Of a stretch of 64,000 bases of DNA, positions 58,565 through 64,000 are shown piece after piece; position 1 is the first letter of the stretch; every line of letters starts with the position of its first letter. The notes under the pieces are model-generated. The model did not search any database and was not told the DNA's origin. It was given only the letters and a program-made list of their open reading frames with translations. The stretch covers positions 1-64,000 of the forward strand of contig CAJTTD010000007.1 in NCBI GenBank assembly GCA_910579205.1. The letters are read 5' to 3'. The stretch comes from an uncultured Christensenella sp. (GTDB lineage Bacteria > Bacillota > Clostridia > Christensenellales > Pumilibacteraceae). The translations under genes were made by a program, and so were the position numbers.

Positions 58565-59303
58565 TGTTCTTCTCCTGTGAATGAATTATTTGCGCCGCAA
58601 CGTCGAACATTTCGGCGTCTTTTTCTATTCCGATAAACTTTCTACCGCTCCTGACGCACGCGACGCCCGTGCTACCGCTCCCCATACAGTTATCAAGTAC
58701 CGTATCGCCCTCGTGCGTGTATGTGCGAATCAAATACTCGCACAACTCGACCGATTTTTGCGTTTGGCTTTTTGCCTTGCTTGGGTGCGGCTTAGCAAAT
58801 CGTATTATGCTCGTCGGGTATTTCTCCGTAGAACCTTTCCTCTCGTCATCAAGGGCGTTAAATGCGCCGTAGTTGCGATTTGTCATCGGCTTGTCTTTAT
58901 AGCGCGTTCCCTTGCCGTGTAACGGCTTACCCTGCGTGAATTGCGGTATGTAGACGGGCGGGCATTTGTAAAAAATGGCGACCTGCTCGTGCCGTCTGAG
59001 CGGCATACGTTTTGCGTTTAGAAAACCGCTCGTAAGCACCTTATCCCATACCCACTCATACCTGAACCACTTTCGATTACTGTTTACCAAATCGACGTAG
59101 AACAGACCTTGACCGAATAAAGCGATACAGCCGTTGTCCTTGATAATTCTCTTGTACTCTTTCCATAAAGCAACGAAATCAAGCCGTTTATCATTCTTGT
59201 TTCTCGTCGTTCCGTAAGGCAAGTCGCACAAAATCATATCAATCGAATTGTCGGGCAACTCTTTCATAACCTGAAGGCAATCGCCCTGCCGCAAATCAAC
59301 CAT
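58551..59303 (-). CDS. DNA N6-adenine/N4-cytosine methyltransferase
   Basis: 250 residues. DLPYG (about residues 27-31) is the catalytic motif and DNCMGSGSTGVAC (about 200-212) the SAM-binding FxGxG motif. The catalytic-first order is the beta class. It overlaps the cytosine methyltransferase by 14 nt. No cognate restriction gene is present, so a protective or regulatory role is likely. Confidence 0.88.
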   Translation of the reverse strand: MVDLRQGDCLQVMKELPDNSIDMILCDLPYGTTRNKNDKRLDFVALWKEYKRIIKDNGCIALFGQGLFYVDLVNSNRKWFRYEWVWDKVLTSGFLNAKRMPLRRHEQVAIFYKCPPVYIPQFTQGKPLHGKGTRYKDKPMTNRNYGAFNALDDERKGSTEKYPTSIIRFAKPHPSKAKSQTQKSVELCEYLIRTYTHEGDTVLDNCMGSGSTGVACVRSGRKFIGIEKDAEMFDVAAQIIHSQEKNNVSG

Positions 59304-59309
59304 ACGCCT

Positions 59310-59909
59310 TTACTCCTGCTTGTTCGGGTCGCAAATTCTGTTTACCGATACCTCGTATGCCGTCCGTTTTTCTATGCCGTCAGGCGTCCGCTTTTCGTAC
59401 TCACGGCTCTGCAACCTGCCCGACAAGCAAACCTCCGCTCCCGTGCTTAAATCGCCCACAAGCCGCGCTGTACGCCCCCAAACGATACACGGGATATAAT
59501 CGCTATACCCGCGCTCACGGTTGACCGCCACCAACGCGTCGCAAATTTCTCTGCTGCGCGGCGTAATTCGGAATATTGGCGTCTTGCACAGATACCCCCG
59601 CAACGCAACCTGATTTACGTCTTTTTCATACTCGATTTTATTCAGCGCGAAAAATACGATTATCAAGCGGCTTTTATCGTCTATGATTCTGTTGTAGGTT
59701 CTTACCTGACCCTCAAACGCAACCTTATCGCCTACCGCAATTTGTCCGAGGAGATTTTGCGATATATTCACGGTAAGAATATCGGCAACCCCGCTCGTTC
59801 TTTTTACGCTCAAACTGAACGCATAAAAGTTTTCTCCGCAGCAATCGTATTTCGTCGGTACCGAACAGACCTCGCCCGCGATGACTGCATTGTTTTTCTC
59901 GTTTTTCAT
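59310..59909 (-). CDS. SSB-like protein with two OB-type units
   Basis: 199 residues. Residues about 5-95 and 100-190 both have OB-fold-like patterns (VIAGEVCSVPTKYDCCGENFYAFSL and VALRGYLCKTPIFRITPRSREI), the second ending GRLQSREYEKRT like SSB. The conserved VWGRTARLVGDLS matches the SSB WRxxAE position. It lacks the acidic tail. Located in the recombination/replication operon, so it likely binds single-stranded DNA with RecT. Confidence 0.65.
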   Translation of the reverse strand: MKNEKNNAVIAGEVCSVPTKYDCCGENFYAFSLSVKRTSGVADILTVNISQNLLGQIAVGDKVAFEGQVRTYNRIIDDKSRLIIVFFALNKIEYEKDVNQVALRGYLCKTPIFRITPRSREICDALVAVNRERGYSDYIPCIVWGRTARLVGDLSTGAEVCLSGRLQSREYEKRTPDGIEKRTAYEVSVNRICDPNKQE

Positions 59910-59910
59910 C

Positions 59911-60753
59911 TTAGCCTCCGCTCATCTTTGCCGTGTTATACAGCGTAGATATTAAATAATTCTGTTTGTTTTTTATTTCACCTTTCAGATATTTCTGTTC
60001 GACGCTCATTATCGCGTTGTACAGTTCCTCAAGCCTTTCGTGAGTTGTCAAAAAGTAGGTTATGGTATGCAAAAATTTCTCTTTGGATATTTCTGTTTTG
60101 TTTACCTTTACCGTATCTTGACCTTGTATCAACTCCATAAGATTGACTAAATACGGCTCAACCTCCCACAAATATGACGCATTTATTTCATCAAGCCCGT
60201 TGAGTTCATCGCGCATATTTTTCAGTCTATCGAGTATCCACCTTTGCTGCCACTCGGCACCGTTGCGAAAAAACTCCTCCTCGCCGTCAAACGGAAAATA
60301 AAACCCCTCCTCGTCCTGCGATTCGTTATTCTGCGCTCCGTCGCCTGTTCGCTTTTTCGACGGTTCAGCGTCGGTATGCTTTTTTTCTTGCGGTTCATCG
60401 GCGGGCGGCGGCTCGTAACCGTTCCCCCACCGCGCATTTGCCGCTTGTTTTCGTGCTGTCGAAATTTCTGCGCGTTTCCTGAGATTCCTCAATACGCGTT
60501 CGGCAGTTACCTTGCCTTTTTTAATGGAAAACAGCCCGTAATTCCTTATGATTGCCTCTGCTTTTTCAGGTTCTATTCGCAAATCATAGGCTATACCCGA
60601 TATTCTCGATTCCTTGATATAGCCGCCCTCCTCGTGGAGTATTTCGATGACGCACCAATAAAAGCCCAAGCCCTCAAGTCCATAGTCCTTGCGGACGTCT
60701 ACCAATTTCGACCTCGCACCGTAATCGTGTGGGAAATATTCTTTTGCTGCCAT
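59911..60753 (-). CDS. Replication initiation-type protein (DUF4373/Lin1244-like N-terminus)
   Basis: 280 residues. The N-terminus YFPHDYGARSKLVDVRKDYGLEGLGFYWCVIEILHEEGGYI is the winged-helix DUF4373 domain found in phage replication proteins. A linker and a DnaD/helical C-terminus follow. No helicase loader is next to it in the window. Confidence 0.65.
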   Translation of the reverse strand: MAAKEYFPHDYGARSKLVDVRKDYGLEGLGFYWCVIEILHEEGGYIKESRISGIAYDLRIEPEKAEAIIRNYGLFSIKKGKVTAERVLRNLRKRAEISTARKQAANARWGNGYEPPPADEPQEKKHTDAEPSKKRTGDGAQNNESQDEEGFYFPFDGEEEFFRNGAEWQQRWILDRLKNMRDELNGLDEINASYLWEVEPYLVNLMELIQGQDTVKVNKTEISKEKFLHTITYFLTTHERLEELYNAIMSVEQKYLKGEIKNKQNYLISTLYNTAKMSGG

Positions 60754-60778
60754 TTGTTGCCTCCCTTGCGGGTATGCC

Positions 60779-60806
60779 GTCAGAGGGCGGCATTTAGCCC
60801 TCTGAC
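60779..60806. promoter_or_regulatory. Perfect 10-bp hairpin between recT and the replication gene
   Basis: GTCAGAGGGC and GCCCTCTGAC with an 8-nt loop and no T run after it. It is likely an RNA processing or stability element in the operon transcript. Confidence 0.55.
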
Positions 60807-60824
60807 GCCCGCACCGTAATAGCC

Positions 60825-61751
60825 TTAGGCTTTATCGTCCGCCTCATTGAAAAAGTCAAACTCGCCTTGTTCTGCCTCCGTAGGCTGTTCGCTTTCCGCC
60901 GCCTGCGGCACCTGAGGCTCAACCACGGCGTCCTCGATTTCGACGTAACTCTTTTCGCCACTCTCGTTTATCACGGCGTTATCCGCGTCGATAGCCGATT
61001 GCATTTCGATACTCATAATGCCCCATTGCGAGATGAGATACCTGAGCATAGTTTTGAACGCCATTTCGTCGAAATTCTTGTACCAAAACGAACTGTATTT
61101 GTACAATTCTTTCTGCGGAATTTTGCCGTTGATATAGTCGTCGTACTTAGCGGCATTGAACGCCGCCGAGTAAGTATTCGCGTGTTTTATCATTTTGTCT
61201 TTCGTCCAATAGACAACCTTTTTGAACCCGTTGAGGAGTTCAAAATACGCCATATAGCCGATTGTCGGTAAAGCGTCGCGCTCGTCATCGTCCTCGACAA
61301 ACTCAAATTTTTGCTTGCCCGTGAATCTGTCGCGCCCTTTGTACTCGCCCTCTTTGATTTCGAGAACGTCAATATCGAGATACTGACCGCTACGCATAGC
61401 GAGTTGCTTATAGCCCTTTGCGCCGAGAACAAACTGCGCATTGTAGCAGATGACGTTTCCGTTCTTATCCTTTTTTGCGAACGGCACCAAGTAATACTGC
61501 CCCAACTGCGGCGACGGCGATAATTTGAGCGATTCGCCCAATAATGCCGCCGACAGAATTGTGTTCTGCGTGCATTCCTGCAACTGCGGGTTATTGCTTA
61601 CCGCCGAGATGATACTCGCGGTAAAACTCTGCGCGTTCTTGCCTACCGCCTGTTGAACCAAGTTCCGTATATTGTCCTGATTCATATAGGCAGAGAACTT
61701 AGGTTTTTTGTCCGAAATGCTCTTTTGAGCGGTCGTTTGAATGTTAGCCAT
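60825..61751 (-). CDS. recT: RecT-family single-strand annealing protein
   Basis: 308 residues with the family core NDxxxAxMSxxxxxx-like TILSAALLGESLKLSPSPQLGQYYLVPF (about 63-90) and the GYKQLAMRSGQYLDI and AYFELLNGFKKVVYWTKDK motifs. It anneals homologous single-stranded ends made by the YqaJ-type exonuclease two genes upstream. The acidic C-terminus is usual. Confidence 0.93.
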   Translation of the reverse strand: MANIQTTAQKSISDKKPKFSAYMNQDNIRNLVQQAVGKNAQSFTASIISAVSNNPQLQECTQNTILSAALLGESLKLSPSPQLGQYYLVPFAKKDKNGNVICYNAQFVLGAKGYKQLAMRSGQYLDIDVLEIKEGEYKGRDRFTGKQKFEFVEDDDERDALPTIGYMAYFELLNGFKKVVYWTKDKMIKHANTYSAAFNAAKYDDYINGKIPQKELYKYSSFWYKNFDEMAFKTMLRYLISQWGIMSIEMQSAIDADNAVINESGEKSYVEIEDAVVEPQVPQAAESEQPTEAEQGEFDFFNEADDKA

Positions 61752-61756
61752 AATTT

Positions 61757-62581
61757 TTATTCCTCCCGAATAGGTTTATAATCAAGTTTGTTTTCTCTGA
61801 GATAGTGTTGCAACCCTTTCAACTGCTCGACAGTTCCCGTAACTGCAAACTTTACCGTCTGCAGTTTGGGAGCCTGAGCGGGCTTTTCTGCCTCTACCTC
61901 TACGGCGGCGGGTTTCGTCGCCTCCTGCCGTGCTTTCAGTTCCGCTGCCGCCTCGCGCTCCTTTTTGAGCCTGTTATTCTCATTGAGAGCCGCGGAGAGG
62001 TCGAGCGTGCGGAAATAAAATGCCTTTATAAGTTCCTCGTCCTGAGAGCCGAGAGCAGATATAGCGACAAGTGCGCTTTTCGCATTCGTGATAATCGCGT
62101 CGATTTCCGCCTTGACGCTTTTCATCGTCGTGGACGCATTGAGCCATTTCGATTGATGAACGCGCTCGTAAGGAATACAGCCCGAAAATTCCCCGATTAC
62201 CGATTTGAAATACTCGATGATTTCGTCCTGCTTTTCGGCGCGTTTTTTGTCCTCGTAAGCCTTTACCTGTTCGTCGATTTTTGCCGACGCCGCTTTTACC
62301 CTGTCGATAACCTCGTCCACCTGCGCCTTGAATTTCTCATACGGCGAGTTGTACAGTTTACCGATTCTGATACGTTCGTCGTTAAGAGCCTTGCTGAACG
62401 TATTGAGAGTTGACCTGTCCTGTTTGGCGTCGCTTATATGCTCGTCGTCGTAAACCACGCCGTCGTATGCCGAGAGCATTTCCTCAACCGCCGCAAGCAG
62501 TTCCGTGTTGTTGAACGCTATCATTTTCGGAACCAAGTCCTCAATGGGCGTCGCAAGTGCTAATGTCAGTTCGTGTGCCAT
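61757..62581 (-). CDS. DUF1351-family phage protein
   Basis: 274 residues. Helical with charged coiled coils (RVKAASAKIDEQVKAYEDKKRAEKQDE is the centre), then an Ala/Glu-rich linker and a small C-terminal alpha/beta domain (VKFAVTGTVEQLKGLQHYL). DUF1351 proteins normally lie between exonuclease and RecT genes, as here. Role not established. Confidence 0.75.
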   Translation of the reverse strand: MAHELTLALATPIEDLVPKMIAFNNTELLAAVEEMLSAYDGVVYDDEHISDAKQDRSTLNTFSKALNDERIRIGKLYNSPYEKFKAQVDEVIDRVKAASAKIDEQVKAYEDKKRAEKQDEIIEYFKSVIGEFSGCIPYERVHQSKWLNASTTMKSVKAEIDAIITNAKSALVAISALGSQDEELIKAFYFRTLDLSAALNENNRLKKEREAAAELKARQEATKPAAVEVEAEKPAQAPKLQTVKFAVTGTVEQLKGLQHYLRENKLDYKPIREE

Positions 62582-62602
62582 AGTTTTTATCCTCCGATAA
62601 TT

Positions 62603-63268
62603 TTAATTTTTGATGAGTTTCGGTAGAATCAAGGGCGGACGTTTTTTCGGTAAAACGTATTTCTCCCAAAATTCTTTTTCTTTCAGGTACAGATATTTGA
62701 GTTCGTCTAAAAGGTCTTTCCGCAGGTACGGGTAGTGCCGCGTTGTCAATTCGATTTCGCCATTCTTGCCCGTCTGTTTTATTTGCCCTTTCAGATAGGC
62801 AAATTTCCACCCTAAGACGATGAAATAATGCAGTACCTGAACGTAGTAGTATTCGGGGGTGTGCATATCCCACATTTTCATTGTGTTGTGCGAATGAACC
62901 TCCGTCGTTTTGCCCTCGTAGATACCCTTTGCGCCCGTTTCGATTTCGGTCAATTCCGCGTCGAGCGAGGCAAACATAAAGCCTCTTTTGTACACGACGT
63001 TGCGATTGATTTTGACCTTGTACTGCGGATAATCGAGCGCAAACAACTTGATGAGCAATTCCTCAGCGGCTTTCCCGTACTTTACGTTCGGTTTGTCCGA
63101 TATATCGTCGGGAACGCGCAGCCCTACCTTTTCCTCCCATACTTGCACATTCGTTTTGTACGGGTTCAGTCCGAGTATTGCCGCCGCGTCCGAGCCGCCT
63201 ATCCCCTGTGTTCTGAACTCTAACCACGCAGGGGAGCCGTGTTTGATTTTGATTTTCTCAAGTGCCAT
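62603..63268 (-). CDS. YqaJ-family viral exonuclease (lambda Exo-like)
   Basis: 221 residues. Conserved WLEFRTQGIGGSDAAAILG (about residues 15-33), MFASLDAELT and GIYEGKTT (the D and ExK of the nuclease site). It resects double-stranded ends for RecT. It directly follows the second DGR target gene in the same operon. Confidence 0.92.
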   Translation of the reverse strand: MALEKIKIKHGSPAWLEFRTQGIGGSDAAAILGLNPYKTNVQVWEEKVGLRVPDDISDKPNVKYGKAAEELLIKLFALDYPQYKVKINRNVVYKRGFMFASLDAELTEIETGAKGIYEGKTTEVHSHNTMKMWDMHTPEYYYVQVLHYFIVLGWKFAYLKGQIKQTGKNGEIELTTRHYPYLRKDLLDELKYLYLKEKEFWEKYVLPKKRPPLILPKLIKN

Positions 63269-63273
63269 TGTAC

Positions 63274-63930
63274 TTACCCCCGACCGATTACCTCCACAAG
63301 GGTATCAGATTTCAGATTACAAAGCGGGCGCACGCCCCCCGAGCCGTAGCACGCATAGTCGCTGCCCAACGAGCCGTCCGAAATGACGCTGCGGACGTTG
63401 TACGAGTAAACAATGCTGTCGCCCGTGATAGTCCAATGCCATTTGCCGCAGTTCGGAATGAGTTTGCGGAACCGTCTGTACTCGTCGCAGGTGTAAAGCG
63501 ATATGTAGTCCTTACACTTGCCGTAGTCCGTCATTCCGTCGTCCGTGGTAAGGTCGCGCTCGAACATAACGAGGTCGCTACGTTTGATACCGCGCAACTG
63601 ATTTACAGTACAAGATTCGTCATCTGCAAAATCGTTGAGAAAATCGCGGAGCGGCGAGTCTGCCCAATTATTTTTGTTATCGCCGTCGAACTCTGCCTCA
63701 AACAGACAGTCTTTCGCAACCACGAGAACGCTGTCGCTCCACCTGCGGCATTCCAAGACTACCCACTCAATGCCGCCGTACTTGATGACAGCACCGACCT
63801 CGACCTCCGCCGCCTTGACCGTTACGCGGAGTTCCTCAAAAAGAATCTCCGCCTTGTCGCCCAAAAGTTCCGTAAGGTACTTTTTTGCGTCGGGCATTTC
63901 CATACCCTTTACCTGTTCAAACCTGTTCAT
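63274..63930 (-). CDS. DGR target 2: DUF6273-like hypervariable protein (218 aa)
   Basis: From MNRFEQVKGMEM (ribosome binding site GGAGGATAAATTT). A DUF6273-like domain (GAVIKYGGIEWVVLE, then VAKDCLFEAEFDGD, about 44-85) leads to a C-terminal WHWTITGD..SDGSLGSDYACYGSGGVRPLCNL region that is clearly a DGR variable region. It lies 5 bp before the YqaJ gene in the recombination operon, far from the reverse transcriptase. There is no signal peptide. Its function is unknown; a structural tail role seems unlikely from its position. Confidence 0.85.
   Translation of the reverse strand: MNRFEQVKGMEMPDAKKYLTELLGDKAEILFEELRVTVKAAEVEVGAVIKYGGIEWVVLECRRWSDSVLVVAKDCLFEAEFDGDNKNNWADSPLRDFLNDFADDESCTVNQLRGIKRSDLVMFERDLTTDDGMTDYGKCKDYISLYTCDEYRRFRKLIPNCGKWHWTITGDSIVYSYNVRSVISDGSLGSDYACYGSGGVRPLCNLKSDTLVEVIGRG
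63320..63407 (-). repeat. DGR variable repeat 2 (VR2)
   Basis: 88 bp match the TR without gaps; the homology ends where the protein becomes constant. On the coding strand there are 11 differences, all at TR adenines. About 38 kb from the reverse transcriptase. Confidence 0.92.
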
Positions 63931-63955
63931 AAATTTATCCTCCGATAATTTTTTA

Positions 63956-64000
63956 TTATTGCGCCAATCTGATATTTTTTGTTGACGTCCAATACACGTT
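63956..64000 (-). CDS. Partial CDS (C-terminal end of the next upstream phage gene)
   Basis: Only the last 14 residues (ending NIRLAQ) and a TAA stop lie in the window. The frame is open to the edge. Identity unknown. Confidence 0.35.
   Translation of the reverse strand, partial: NVYWTSTKNIRLAQ

Noticed and set aside
61757..63268. Recombination operon as a stand-alone defence system
   Set aside because: YqaJ, DUF1351, RecT and SSB-like genes are standard phage recombination functions.

Overview
The window looks like chromosomal DNA of an uncultured Bacillota (Clostridia-type, probably gut) bacterium that carries parts of two integrated phage-like elements. The host assignment rests on SpoVG, SecG, RNase R, a GGGtGRT protein paired with a NifU-like scaffold, AGGAGG ribosome binding sites and TTGACA/TATAAT promoters. 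TGA is an ordinary stop throughout. No rRNA, tRNA or CRISPR array was seen.

Region 1 (1 to about 6.85 kb) is the right end of an integrative element. Small leftward genes (zinc-ribbon proteins, a broken PAPS-reductase-like gene, hypothetical proteins) run out of the window. A two-repressor switch follows, with two strong promoters that face each other and two identical 13-bp operators. Then come a membrane HIRAN protein and a large serine recombinase, which sits at the presumed attachment end.

Region 2 (about 6.9 to 19.5 kb) is host chromosome. It holds a possibly leaderless membrane-protein gene, small hypothetical genes, and a lipoprotein gene with a 23-C tract in its signal-peptide region that is out of frame as read. 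These are followed by GGGtGRT with a NifU-like protein, a 2H phosphoesterase-like protein, RNase R, SecG, SpoVG and an IS481-like transposase. A second gene with a poly-C tract starting at codon 10 lies at 19.5 kb, at the edge of the next element.

Region 3 (about 20.2 kb to beyond 64 kb) is a large prophage, apparently podovirus-like, with every gene on the minus strand. In transcription order the early genes come first: a DUF6273-like hypervariable protein, YqaJ nuclease, DUF1351, RecT, a replication protein, an SSB-like protein, two DNA methyltransferases, a radical-SAM-like and an ASCH-like protein, an ssb broken by a UGA, and a likely late regulator. The late genes follow: terminase, portal, Hint protein, a 3923-residue polyvalent protein, scaffold, capsid, tail, fibre, diversity-generating retroelement (DGR) and membrane genes. 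Neither the phage integrase nor a recognisable endolysin is in the window.

The most notable system is the DGR: accessory gene (avd-like), template repeat (TR), reverse transcriptase and a 580-aa target whose variable repeat (VR1) is internal. A second variable repeat (VR2) lies 38 kb away at the 3' end of a gene in the recombination operon. Against the TR, VR1 differs at 14 adenines plus one other base, and VR2 at 11 sites that are all adenines. The phage also has two candidate late promoters that share an identical 19-bp box placed 14 bp from an extended -10, one before the terminase and one before the capsid module.
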